A stretch of DNA of 64,000 nt, from contig CAXXQD010000010.1 of NCBI GenBank assembly GCA_963677475.2, positions 124,001-188,000 on the forward strand, read 5' to 3'. Below the pieces are notes generated by a model, which worked only from the letters and a program-made list of their open reading frames with translations, was not told the DNA's origin and did no database searches. Origin of the DNA: JABMQB01 sp963677475 (GTDB lineage: Bacteria; Bacteroidota; Bacteroidia; Bacteroidales; Prolixibacteraceae). Positions within the stretch are counted from its first letter, which is position 1. Each line of letters opens with the position of its first letter. The position numbers and the translations under genes were made by a program. This document shows positions 44,208 through 53,056 of this stretch, one piece after another.

Positions 44208-46307
44208 TTAAGCACTCCTTTGTTTTTTAAGCCTAGTCGAAGGTTCATCCAAATTAACATTCGGAAGCCTGTAAAGCTCTGAGGTTTCGATACTTATAAA
44301 ACCAAATTCAATAACCACAAGCCCCTTAATTAAATAACACCCCGGACCACTAAACGGATATCGTGCGTTGGTGTTTGGAAACTGCACTGTATCGATCCAA
44401 TTACCTTCAAGATCAATAAAAGTCCCAAAACTCATGGTCTTACTTGTGCTTGTCCTTGTTCGTTTTACGTGCACCAGGTAAGCAATAATTTGAACCATAT
44501 CCCCTACTAAATGCCGAAGCATATTTGCAGTGAGATCAACCGGAGGCAAGCCATCAACCATGTCAAATGGCGGCACACTCACCGGGAATCCTAATATTTC
44601 TATTTCATCGTATGCGCCTTCAAGCTTATGGGAGTACAACTCAGGCAAAACAAATTCTTTTACTTCCTGCGAAAAGAGTGTCCTTTCAGGGCGTACTTTT
44701 TTTGAACTCCCCATCAGGAAATGAGCATCCCAAAGCAATTCTTTTTTTGATTTACCGATAAAACGAAAAGCCCCAATTTTTATAAGGATAGATAACTGCT
44801 CAAGGGAAATGGGCACACGGTTTAAAAAATCCTGCAGGTTTTTAAATTTTCCGCTGTTTTGCCGCTCAGCCATAGCACGGTCGATAACAGCCGACTCCAG
44901 GTTTTTCATCAAGCCAAATCCCAGGAAGATAGAATTTCCTTCGATTGTTGTGTGCACCTTGCTTCTGTTAATACATGGTACTTCAATAATCCCTCCGTGC
45001 ATATATGCTTCATGCACATACAGTTCCGGACGGTAAAAACCACCGCCATTGTTAATGGTTGCCACCATATACTCAAGCGGATAATACGCTTTTAGATATA
45101 GCGCCTGAAAGCTTTCCACCGCATAAGAAGCCGAATGTCCCTTTGAAAAGGCGTAATTGGCAAAACTTTCAATTTGTTTCCACACGTCTTTTACCAAGTT
45201 GAGGGGATATTCTTTTTCTACACAATTCATGAAAAATTTCCCGCGTATTTTTCCAAATTCGTTGCGCTGCTTAAATTTCCACGACATACCACGGCGCAGT
45301 ACATCGGCTTCGGCAAGGGTAAGCCCTGCAAAATAATGCGCAACTTTAATCACATCTTCCTGGTAAACCATTACCCCGTAGGTTTCTTCAAGGTATTTAT
45401 ACAATTCGGGCAAGGTTTTTTGTGCTGCCTTTCTTCGCTCCGGGTCACGGTAACGCAGAATGTATTCGCGCATCATCCCGCTCTTAGCAACTCCCGGACG
45501 GATAATGGAACTTGCTGCGACCAGACGCAGGTAATCTTCGGCTTCCAGTTTTGTTAACAACATGCGCATTGCCGGCGACTCCACATAAAAACAGCCGATG
45601 GTTTTTCCCTGCTTCAATAATGCCTTTACTTTTTCATCTTTTTTAAATCGGCTAATATCATAAATATCAATGCTTTCTCCCTTATTTTCTCGAATGATAT
45701 CCAATGAATCTTTTATTTTACTCAGCCCCCGTTGCCCAAGTATGTCAAATTTTGCCAAACCAATATCTTCTGCTTCGAGCATGCTAAAATGTGTTGTAGG
45801 GAAACCCTTTGGTGGCAATATGGTAGCTGTGTAGGTACTTATGGGTTCTTCCGAAATAACAATCCCGCTGGAATGCACGCTCAAATGACTGGGAAAATCG
45901 CGTATAAGCTGGCTATATTTTAATACCAACTGCCCAATCTCATCCACATTCCGATAGTCTTTTGTTGATTGCAGCTTATCAATCTCATGGGCAGGAAGCC
46001 CAAATACTTTTCCCAGTTCCCTGAGCATCGATCGGTATTGAAAAGTATTGTATGACCCGACCAAAGCCGTATGCTGGTAGCCATGACGATCAAAAATGTA
46101 TTTGGTCATTTTATTTCTGTCGCGCGACGAAAAATCGATGTCAAAATCGGGAGGTGAGCTTCGTGAATGATTGATAAAACGCTCGAAATACAAATCCAGT
46201 TCAATGGGGTCAACATCGGTGATCCGTAAAAGATAGGCAACCATACTATTGGCACCACTCCCACGCCCCACATAATAAAAATCCTGGCTTCGGGCATATT
46301 TCACCAA
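44208..46307 (-). pseudogene. dnaE: dnaE-like polymerase III alpha subunit, catalytic part (third reading frame)
   Basis: About 700 residues carry the polymerase core: VGRGSGANSMVAYLLRITDVDPIELDLYFERF, the catalytic aspartates in PPDFDIDFS, then YQEDVIKVAHYFAGL and SFANYAFSKGHSASYA, and the C-terminal OB region. The frame is open upstream of this ATG to about 46366 (VIRELNYCSYFLINWDL), so the ATG is not the real start. It is the continuation of the fragments at 46339-46554 and 46451-47188 in a different frame. Joined, the gene would encode about 990 residues, normal for the second, SOS-linked DnaE of Bacteroidota. As read, no full-length polymerase can be made. Confidence 0.85.
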
Positions 46308-46338
46308 ATCCCAGTTGATCAGAAAATAGGAACAATAA

Positions 46339-46554
46339 TTAAGCTCCCTGATTACTTTTTAATTCTTTCTCCATGCGTTCAATAACACTTTGAGAGGGGT
46401 GTTTCCTAAAACGATAAGCTAAGCCTTTTTGGCATTCCTGCTTCATAAGCTCAAAATCTGCAGCAATCGACCCGGTAAGAACTTCGTTTGTTTTTCGGTG
46501 TTTTAAATTGGAATCCGATGGAACAATCGGCAATAACCCGTTTTGTATTTTCAA
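46339..46554 (-). pseudogene. dnaE: dnaE-like gene, middle fragment (second reading frame)
   Basis: Only about 45 residues of this frame are genuine dnaE sequence (EVLTGSIAADFELMKQECQKGLAYRF, then HPSQSVIERMEKELK). It joins the PHP-domain fragment at an A5 run on the coding strand (46491-46495) and the catalytic fragment at another A5 run (46356-46360). Removing one A from each run restores a continuous DnaE reading frame. Confidence 0.8.
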
Positions 46555-47188
46555 TTATCCGTGGGTAATTATGAAAGAGCTTTTCCAGCTCGCCCGCCAT
46601 AGGCATAATCTCATCGGGCTGTGCTTCTTCTGATTTGGGCAACCTGCTAAGCAGGGTATTGTTATCGATGGTACGAAGGAGCCTGTGCACATTAAAATCA
46701 CGCTTGTGCCTAAATGTAACGGGCTGCAGAATAAGCAATTTGTCCTGTTGGTTTTTCCATTCCGAAAACAACAATTTACTTAGCTGGGAAGGAATGAGCC
46801 CCACAAATTCATTTTCTTTCAATTCATGGTACTCAACACTTCCATACGGATAAACTACGTAAACATTCTGAAAAGAAGGAGCTTTACGCTGGAAATCCTC
46901 CTCGGCATGCAAATGGCTGCTAAGGTGTTCGTTTAACTCTTTAAAACCTTCATTATTTCGGGCAATCCCGATGTATTTTTGCAAGGCGCCGTTCCTGAAA
47001 TCAACCCCAACAATTGGTTTTAGGTTATATTCGGGGCAGTGTCGGATAAAATCGAGGCAGGCCGAAGTGCTGTTCACATCGGTGAGTACCAGCGAAGAGG
47101 CATTTTTTGCCTTGGCTTCTTCAAAAAGTTCGGTGAGGGAAAGAGTGCCAAATTTATAGCTATAATATGTGTGACAATTTAAAAACAT
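46451..47188 (-). pseudogene. dnaE: dnaE-like gene, N-terminal PHP-domain fragment (first reading frame)
   Basis: This 245-residue fragment starts MFLNCHTYYSYKFGTLSL and carries the PHP domain (LVLTDVNSTSACLDF, LKPIVGVDFRN). The usual H-x-H-S metal ligands are partly replaced (NCHTYYS, LTDVN), as in SOS-type DnaE proteins. It runs properly to ADCSIGFQFKTPKNK and then leaves frame, ending 11 residues later. Its start overlaps the dinB stop by one base (TAATG), so it is the third gene of the lexA-dinB-dnaE operon. Confidence 0.82.
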
Positions 47189-48402
47189 TACCTTCTTCTG
47201 TGTGCAGGAATAGCGGGAGGTTGCCCATTAAAAGGATTGCTCATTTGCCCTATTCCCCTTACCCCTAAAGTTACTGCCCGCTTTACCGAATCCTGCCCGT
47301 AGCGGTTACGTATTTTATCCATTGCCTGGTAAAGCTTAATTACTTCCGATGAATCTTCGAAAAGGTTGATTTGGTAAGCCCCTCCAACAAGATGGCTGTA
47401 ACGTACACCCACCAAGCGAACAAGTACCCTACGATCGTATAATTGGTCGAAAAGCCCCATTACTGTTTCCAGAAGTTTATGATCGAGCGATGTGTATGGA
47501 ATCCGTTTTTGCCTGGTTCGCGTGTCAAAGTCAGAATAGCGAATGGTTACGGTAACGCACGATGTTAATTTATTTCCATTGCGCAGGTAAAATGCCAGTT
47601 TTTCTGCCATGGCTGCAAGCAAGCTTTTCAGCTTCTGTATGTCAATGGTGTCGCGCTCGAAAGTGAGGGATGATGAAACAGATTTGCGCTCATGGTAAGG
47701 GGTAACGGGGGTATTATCAATGCCCTGGGCTTTTTTCCAAAGCACAATGCCATTTTTGCCCATAACCTTTTCCATCAGTTCAATGGGCATTTCCTGCACT
47801 GTTTTTACATATTTTACGCCCATACTGCAAAGCATCCGGTTTGTTTGGTCGCCAACCATTGGTATTTTTTTTACCGGAAGAGGCGCCAAAAAAGGCTTTT
47901 CTTCTCCTTTCAAAATGCGTATGTGGTTATTGGGCTTTGCTTCGTTGGTGCCAACCTTTGCCACTGTTTTGCTGGTCGACAACCCAAAGGAAATGGGCAA
48001 GCCCGTTTCTTTTATAATCCGCGTGCGAAGTTCCTGTGCCCATTTATAACAGCCATAAAATTTGTCCATGCCACTTGCATCGATATAAAACTCATCAATA
48101 GACGACTTTTCATACAAAGGCGAATCTTCTTTTACAATCTCGGTAATGGTATCCGAAAATTTACTGTAAACAGCACTGTTTCCTCTAATTACAACTGCTT
48201 CAGGACAAAGCATTTGAGCCATTCGCATTGGCATGGCAGAATGTACACCGTAAGTCCTTGCCTCGTAACTACAGGCGGCTACAACCCCCCTTCCGCTGGT
48301 GCCCCCCACCAATACCGGTTTGCCATTGAGGCTCGAATCAAGCAAGCGCTCGCAGGATACATAAAAGGTATCCAAATCAATGTGTATGATTGACTTTTCC
48401 AT
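47188..48402 (-). CDS. dinB: Y-family translesion DNA polymerase (DinB/ImuB-like)
   Basis: This 404-residue polymerase has an intact active site: HIDLDTFYVSCERL with the first metal aspartate, SYEARTYGVHSAMPM and SSIDEFYIDASG with the second acidic pair. Thumb, finger and little-finger domains follow, with the clamp-binding motif QINLFED (about 366-372) near the C-terminus. The start is set by a strong AGGAGG eight bases before ATG 48402, beginning inside the lexA stop codon. It bypasses DNA lesions during the SOS response, probably together with the adjacent DnaE-type polymerase. Confidence 0.93.
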   Translation of the reverse strand: MEKSIIHIDLDTFYVSCERLLDSSLNGKPVLVGGTSGRGVVAACSYEARTYGVHSAMPMRMAQMLCPEAVVIRGNSAVYSKFSDTITEIVKEDSPLYEKSSIDEFYIDASGMDKFYGCYKWAQELRTRIIKETGLPISFGLSTSKTVAKVGTNEAKPNNHIRILKGEEKPFLAPLPVKKIPMVGDQTNRMLCSMGVKYVKTVQEMPIELMEKVMGKNGIVLWKKAQGIDNTPVTPYHERKSVSSSLTFERDTIDIQKLKSLLAAMAEKLAFYLRNGNKLTSCVTVTIRYSDFDTRTRQKRIPYTSLDHKLLETVMGLFDQLYDRRVLVRLVGVRYSHLVGGAYQINLFEDSSEVIKLYQAMDKIRNRYGQDSVKRAVTLGVRGIGQMSNPFNGQPPAIPAHRRR

Positions 48403-48412
48403 CGCATACCTC

Positions 48413-49039
48413 CTAAATTCCGGGGATCGTATCCATTACAACCCCTTGCACAATAAAGTCCCTGGAAAGGATAATGGGGGTATGTGCCTTATTCAATGAA
48501 CGTGGTAACAAAACCACATTATGCTCATTTATTTTCAGCTCTTTTAGGGTTGCTTCATCGTCAATTAATGCCAAAACAATATCCCCATCATCGGCAGTGT
48601 TTTGCTGTCGGATTAAAACAAGGTCGCCATCGTTAATCCCTTTAAGGTTCATCGAATCACCCTGGGCACGCAACAAAAAATAATTATGGGGCGGTTTTGC
48701 CAATTTTACGGATATGGCAAACTGGGCTTCAATATTTTCTTCCGCTAAAATAGGTAACCCGCAGGCAACCGTTCCTAAAAGAGGGATTTTTACGGTTTGT
48801 GCCCTGATATTTTCATCGGCAGGCACTTCATGTTGCACCAACTGAAAACTTCCATCGTTTCGCTTATTTACGATTCCTTTATCTTGTAAGCCCTGAAAAA
48901 TCATGGATGCCGAACGGGGCGATTTATACTCCATCTCTTTCATCAACTCCCGCACACTGGGCATTCTTCCATTCTTCATCAAGAAGTTTCGCATGACGCG
49001 AATTGCTGCCAATTCTTTATTTGAAATCGTATTTTGCAT
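48413..49039 (-). CDS. lexA: LexA-family SOS repressor/autopeptidase
   Basis: The start at ATG 49039 (MQNTISNKELAAIRVMRNFL) fits the winged-helix domain; the ATG at 49060 adds seven unlikely residues. It has 208 residues: a LexA-type HTH (GRMPSVRELMKEMEYKSPRSASMIFQGL), a cleavage site at VACGLP, and the S24 peptidase with catalytic Ser in AQGDSMNL and Lys in EATLKEL. On DNA damage RecA stimulates self-cleavage and releases the operon lexA-dinB-dnaE. The gap to dinB is ten bases. Confidence 0.92.
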   Translation of the reverse strand: MQNTISNKELAAIRVMRNFLMKNGRMPSVRELMKEMEYKSPRSASMIFQGLQDKGIVNKRNDGSFQLVQHEVPADENIRAQTVKIPLLGTVACGLPILAEENIEAQFAISVKLAKPPHNYFLLRAQGDSMNLKGINDGDLVLIRQQNTADDGDIVLALIDDEATLKELKINEHNVVLLPRSLNKAHTPIILSRDFIVQGVVMDTIPGI

Positions 49040-49063
49040 ACACAAATATACACCTAGCATACA
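49036..49063 (-). promoter_or_regulatory. Candidate LexA operator overlapping the lexA start
   Basis: GCATACA occurs at 49036-49042 and again at 49057-49063, 21 bases apart (two helical turns), with ATACAC between them. The direct repeats overlap the start region of lexA, where an autoregulatory site is expected. The Bacteroidota LexA consensus is variable, so this is tentative. Confidence 0.4.
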
Positions 49064-49343
49064 TCAAAAACAAATCAAATTTTCAACTGTTTTAATGATT
49101 TTGAACGAATGGCAAAATTTAGGGTTTTGCTTATCAACGGAACAGTAGATAAACCAGGGCTTTTTTCAGTTGTAGTAATATACAAAAAACATTCATGATT
49201 CCTGGGAATCACCAATAGGAATGAAAATCAAACTATAAGAGTTTGGGCCAGCAAATTTTATTCGCTGAAATAATAATGCGGATAGATCCCTATCAAATCG
49301 GGACGCATCACCCGAAAACTTTCAAAAAAAACTAAAAAATAAT

Positions 49344-50354
49344 TTATCGTAGCTTATAATGCTCAATAGTGTTATTTAGTGCTATTTCCTTAACCCGTTC
49401 AACTAACTGCTTGCGTGCTTCTTCGTCCAACTCCTGAAAACTTCTGGTATTTTCAATGTTTTCTTTCACCTGCGCAGAATCTTCACAACCAATTGTAGCT
49501 GAAGCAATTGGTAACGAATAGGCAAAATGTTGAGCTTCTTTTTTGGCAATAACATCCGGAATCAGGGCTTCCCGCTCTTCGCCAACATTTCTTCCCCACT
49601 TTACTTCCCCTCCAAACATACCACCGCCGGCAAAAACTTTCATACCTATAACCCCAATATTTTTCTCAATTGCTTTGGGCAAACTATTCAAAACAAAACT
49701 ATGCTGCACCGGATCGACAACATTCATAGGCATTAAAACCACTTCCAGTTCAGGGAAGTTTTTATCCATAAAGTAATTATTTATATCCGGGTGGGTATGG
49801 CCACTGAATCCAATGTGTTTTATCATTCCTTGCTCTTTAGCCTTTACTATTTCATCAAACACGCCTTCTTTTAAGCGATTTTCCAAATCATCAATACTAT
49901 TTACGGCATGGATTAAGTAAATGTCTAAATGATCTGTTTTTAGGGCTGTAAGAGATTCGTCCAGTTCCCTTTTTAAGCCTTCACCTGTGGTTGCCCTCGT
50001 TTTCGACAATAGGGTAATTTCATTTCGATAGGCAGGTGTAAGGTATTTCCCAAAACCAATCTCGCTTCTCCCTCCACTATAACTACGAGCAGTTTCAAAA
50101 AACCGACATCCTTGTTGTATGGCTGTTTCTATTATTGACTCCATTGTTTGGTAATCCGAGCGAAAAGCTCCACCTCCAATTGCAAACATCGATACATCTA
50201 AACCTGTATTTCCCAGTGGGCGCGTTGGCAAAACACTCCCCCATTTATCCGGCACACTTGATGTCAATCCCAGTGGCAAACTAAGCATTGCTGCAAGCGA
50301 TGCAGATAATTTTAAAAATTTTCGTCGATTAATTTCTGAGGTATTCTTATACAT
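49344..50354 (-). CDS. Tat-exported aldo/keto reductase-like protein
   Basis: This 336-residue protein starts with a twin-arginine signal (NRRKFLKLSASLAAML), so it is exported folded to the periplasm. The TIM-barrel AKR motifs follow: LGNTGLDVSMFAIGGGAFRS, FETARSYSGGRSEIGFGK, LLSKTRA with the catalytic Lys, and DIYLIHAV with the His. The usual catalytic Asp of 'DTA' is Glu here (ETA), while Tyr, Lys and His are present. Thirty bases separate it from egtD on the same strand, which suggests co-transcription. The substrate is unknown. Confidence 0.88.
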   Translation of the reverse strand: MYKNTSEINRRKFLKLSASLAAMLSLPLGLTSSVPDKWGSVLPTRPLGNTGLDVSMFAIGGGAFRSDYQTMESIIETAIQQGCRFFETARSYSGGRSEIGFGKYLTPAYRNEITLLSKTRATTGEGLKRELDESLTALKTDHLDIYLIHAVNSIDDLENRLKEGVFDEIVKAKEQGMIKHIGFSGHTHPDINNYFMDKNFPELEVVLMPMNVVDPVQHSFVLNSLPKAIEKNIGVIGMKVFAGGGMFGGEVKWGRNVGEEREALIPDVIAKKEAQHFAYSLPIASATIGCEDSAQVKENIENTRSFQELDEEARKQLVERVKEIALNNTIEHYKLR

Positions 50355-50384
50355 ATTAGATTTTTTAAAGATTCATATATTGTT

Positions 50385-51386
50385 TTATTCTTTCTCAAAA
50401 TATGCCAATGAAAACCACTTCCGTGAATCCATATAAATATCACTGACCCGTAATCCTGCAATATTTGCAAACGTATGGATATCCTCCATTGAATATTTGT
50501 GGGAATTCTCGGTATGAATGCTTTCCCTTTTGTTTATAATTAGCTCACCTGGCATGCAGGCTGAGTGAAAGTGCACATGTTCTTTTGCCTCCAGGTACAT
50601 TTCAATTCTCGATTTATCAGGATTATAAAGTGCTTTATGCTCAAATAATTCCGTAGGGATATCTGATTGTACAATCCGACCAATTGAATTCAATATATTT
50701 AAATTAAAAGCAGCCGTAACCCCTTTCGAATCGTTATAGGCACGGTGTAAAACATTTATGTCTTTAAGCATGTCAAAACCTATAAGCAACTGATCCCCAG
50801 GATACATACTACTGCTCAATTCTTTTAGAAAAAAAATTGCGTCTTCCCGTTCAAAATTTCCAATAGTGCTTCCAAAAAAACAAAACAGCCTTTGGGCATT
50901 ATGGGGAATTTTATTTAACTGACTTGTAAAATCGGCCACCTGGCAGCTAACAGCAAGGTTTGGGTATCGCTTAATCAGCTGGTTGGCAGCATCTTCCAGC
51001 GCAGACTGGCTCACATCCACCGGAAGGTAATGAATAGAGGACATATTTTCTTCGGGAACCGCATCGAGAAGTATCGAAATTTTGCTACAATCGCCACTTC
51101 CGAGTTCAACCAAATCCACATTCTTTACCTGCTCCATCAGATTTGGGGCAATTTGTTTCAAAATAGCTATTTCAGTCCGGGTAGGATAATATTCTTCCAA
51201 TTGTGTTATTTCCCCAAAAATCCGGGAACCAGCTTCATCGTAAAAAAATTTACTTGAAATATACTTGTCATCAACGCTTAAGCCATCGATTATTTCTTTT
51301 CGAACCACTTCGATCCCTAGGTCAGGCAAGTGGTTCGTGACGCTTATCTGGTCGATTTGTAAAACCTCTTTATCGGTATAATTCAT
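50385..51386 (-). CDS. egtD: L-histidine N-alpha-methyltransferase (EgtD family)
   Basis: The start at ATG 51386 (MNYTDKEVLQIDQ) gives 333 residues, close to EgtD; an upstream in-frame start is not needed. The SAM-dependent fold shows YDEAGSRIFGEITQLEEYYPTR-type motifs (Tyr and Glu of the family), VELGSGDCSKI for SAM, LPVDVS, and FFGSTIGNF. EgtD trimethylates histidine to hercynine, the first step of ergothioneine synthesis. No egtB-like sulfoxide synthase is adjacent, so the end product here is uncertain. Confidence 0.9.
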   Translation of the reverse strand: MNYTDKEVLQIDQISVTNHLPDLGIEVVRKEIIDGLSVDDKYISSKFFYDEAGSRIFGEITQLEEYYPTRTEIAILKQIAPNLMEQVKNVDLVELGSGDCSKISILLDAVPEENMSSIHYLPVDVSQSALEDAANQLIKRYPNLAVSCQVADFTSQLNKIPHNAQRLFCFFGSTIGNFEREDAIFFLKELSSSMYPGDQLLIGFDMLKDINVLHRAYNDSKGVTAAFNLNILNSIGRIVQSDIPTELFEHKALYNPDKSRIEMYLEAKEHVHFHSACMPGELIINKRESIHTENSHKYSMEDIHTFANIAGLRVSDIYMDSRKWFSLAYFEKE

Positions 51387-51457
51387 TATGTGGATTGTTT
51401 TAATGATTAACAATCGCACACCAAAATAGTTTTACCTACTGATTTCCCTTCTTTAAA

Positions 51458-51883
51458 CTATCGCTTCAAAGGAATTGTATACCCATATTTTTTAGGTGGT
51501 TCATTTTTACCTGAATTTGAGACTTCTTTTTTAATGGAAAAGGTTATTCTTTTTTCCGGCGGTTTATTTTCTTTAAAGGCAATCCTGAAATTCTTTTTTG
51601 TTTTTACCCGTTTTCCCCGGTTTTTTACAGATCCAAATTTCATTAGCTTAACTACCCTGATTGCTTCTTCATCACAGCCATAACCTAAACCTTTGGAAAC
51701 AATCACTTCCCTAACATTTCCATTGTCGTCAATTTCAGCACTTAAATACACAATGCCTTCTATACCAGACTTTTGCGCTTCAGTAGGATATATTAAATTA
51801 TCCGCAATAAATTTCTTAAGGGCAACTTTCCCACCCGGATATTCAGGAAGTTTCAAGAATGATTTCTTTTTCTGATGATTCAT
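51458..51883 (-). CDS. TonB C-terminal domain protein without membrane anchor
   Basis: The start chosen is ATG 51883 (MNHQKKKSFLKLPEYPGG); the TTG at 51904 is an alternative. The 141-residue protein carries a TonB C-terminal domain (about 12-90): PEYPGGKVALKKFIADNLIYPTEAQ, then GIVYLSAEIDDNGNVREV and GCDEEAIRVVKLM. It lacks the N-terminal membrane helix and Pro-rich stalk of energising TonB proteins and has no signal peptide. A basic tail follows. It may be a degenerate or repurposed domain. Confidence 0.75.
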   Translation of the reverse strand: MNHQKKKSFLKLPEYPGGKVALKKFIADNLIYPTEAQKSGIEGIVYLSAEIDDNGNVREVIVSKGLGYGCDEEAIRVVKLMKFGSVKNRGKRVKTKKNFRIAFKENKPPEKRITFSIKKEVSNSGKNEPPKKYGYTIPLKR

Positions 51884-51981
51884 AAAGATATCTATATCAA
51901 TCAAATTTAATTAATCTGATCATCAAAAGAAACCTTTTAAAACATTCTTTATGGCGAATTTAATTAATATGCCGATGGATC

Positions 51982-52455
51982 TTATTCCAAATCAACATCC
52001 CTTTTGATATAACCAGAATAATCTTTAATAAAAGGCTCATACGCTTCGTGAAACAAGGGCGAAGAGATTAAAAAATCGGCTGTAGATCGGTTAGACGCTG
52101 TTGGGATATTGTACAAAACAGAAATCCTAAGCAATGCTTTTACGTCAACATCGTGTGGCTGCGGTTGCATGGGATCCCAGAAGAATATAAGCAAATCCAC
52201 CTTTCCTTCCGAAATGTATGCCCCAAGTTGCTGGTCGCCCCCCAAAGGGCCTGATTTTAATTTAATTACATCTGGTGGAATTGAATTATTCTCTTCACAC
52301 TTCTTCTTAAGGATTTCTTCGGTGAGCTTACCAGTTGTTCCTGTACAAATTAACCGGTGTGGGATAAATTCTTTCCAGTTGTACGAAACCCATTCAAGAA
52401 TATCCTTTTTCCTATTGTCGTGGGCAACTATGCCTATGGTTTTTTTCTTTTTCAT
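51982..52455 (-). CDS. mgsA: Methylglyoxal synthase
   Basis: It converts dihydroxyacetone phosphate to methylglyoxal and phosphate, a bypass of lower glycolysis used under phosphate limitation or sugar stress. The 157-residue length is typical. Motifs visible are GIVAHDNRKKDILEW at the N-terminus, TGTTGKL for phosphate binding, SGPLGGDQQLGA, FFWDPMQPQPHDVDVKALLR with catalytic Asp residues and TASNRSTADFLISS. It lies between two short genes and has the flavodoxin terminator just upstream. Confidence 0.96.
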   Translation of the reverse strand: MKKKKTIGIVAHDNRKKDILEWVSYNWKEFIPHRLICTGTTGKLTEEILKKKCEENNSIPPDVIKLKSGPLGGDQQLGAYISEGKVDLLIFFWDPMQPQPHDVDVKALLRISVLYNIPTASNRSTADFLISSPLFHEAYEPFIKDYSGYIKRDVDLE

Positions 52456-52494
52456 TTTCCAAGGGTTTTAATCCGTACCAAAAGTAACCAAAAA

Positions 52495-52525
52495 GAAAGG
52501 CTGCAATTTTAAGTTGCAGCCTTTC
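52495..52525 (-). terminator. Terminator after the flavodoxin gene
   Basis: GAAAGGCTGCAA (52495-52506) pairs perfectly with TTGCAGCCTTTC (52514-52525) around TTTTAAG, with T on the minus strand beyond the stem. It separates the flavodoxin gene from mgsA. Confidence 0.85.
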
Positions 52526-52536
52526 AATGTGCTTAT

Positions 52537-53046
52537 TTACGTTTTCATAACCTTTCTAATATCTGTCACCCAGTCTTTAATCCTGGATTTTGTAAGCCTG
52601 GCCTGGTTTTCCTGGTCAATCACCAAACCTACAAATTGTCCATCCCTCAGTGCACGAGATGATTCAAAGGTATAGCCTTCGGTTGATGTACCTCCCACAA
52701 CTTTGCCGCCGCATTCTTCAATTATTCCAGCCATAATACCAATTGCATCACCAAAATTCTCCGGATACCCTTTTTGGTCGCCCAAACCATAAATAGCAAA
52801 GGTTTTTCCCTTAAGGTTCAAATCTTCCAAAGCTGGTACAAATTCATCCCAATAGTTTGGCAATTCACCATCAAACCAAGTCGGGACTGCTAATATAAAA
52901 TTATCGAAAGCAAGAAACTCCTCTTCAGTTAGTGTTTCTGCATTCACAACTTCTATTTGATCTTTTCCAAATTCGGCAATTACCTTATCTGCAACTAATT
53001 TGGTTTTATTTGAGTTAAAACTGTAAAATATTCCTGTTTTAGCCAT
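52537..53046 (-). CDS. fldA: Flavodoxin
   Basis: This 169-residue long-chain-type flavodoxin binds FMN and carries electrons in the cytoplasm. Visible features are the N-terminal GIFYSFNSNKT phosphate loop, the VPTWFDGELPNYWDEF stretch with the flavin-stacking Trp, and YGLGDQKGYPENFGDAIG. The phosphate loop departs from the usual 'GSTTGNT'; only the final Asn-x-Thr is kept. It is just upstream of the terminator and 10 bases downstream of the E1 gene. Confidence 0.88.
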   Translation of the reverse strand: MAKTGIFYSFNSNKTKLVADKVIAEFGKDQIEVVNAETLTEEEFLAFDNFILAVPTWFDGELPNYWDEFVPALEDLNLKGKTFAIYGLGDQKGYPENFGDAIGIMAGIIEECGGKVVGGTSTEGYTFESSRALRDGQFVGLVIDQENQARLTKSRIKDWVTDIRKVMKT

Positions 53047-53056
53047 AACGTATTTT

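Noticed and set aside
44208..47188. Programmed frameshifting in dnaE
   Set aside because: Two shifts in the same direction within 135 bases, in plain A5 runs and without a slippery heptamer, stem or pseudoknot, look like mutations or read errors.
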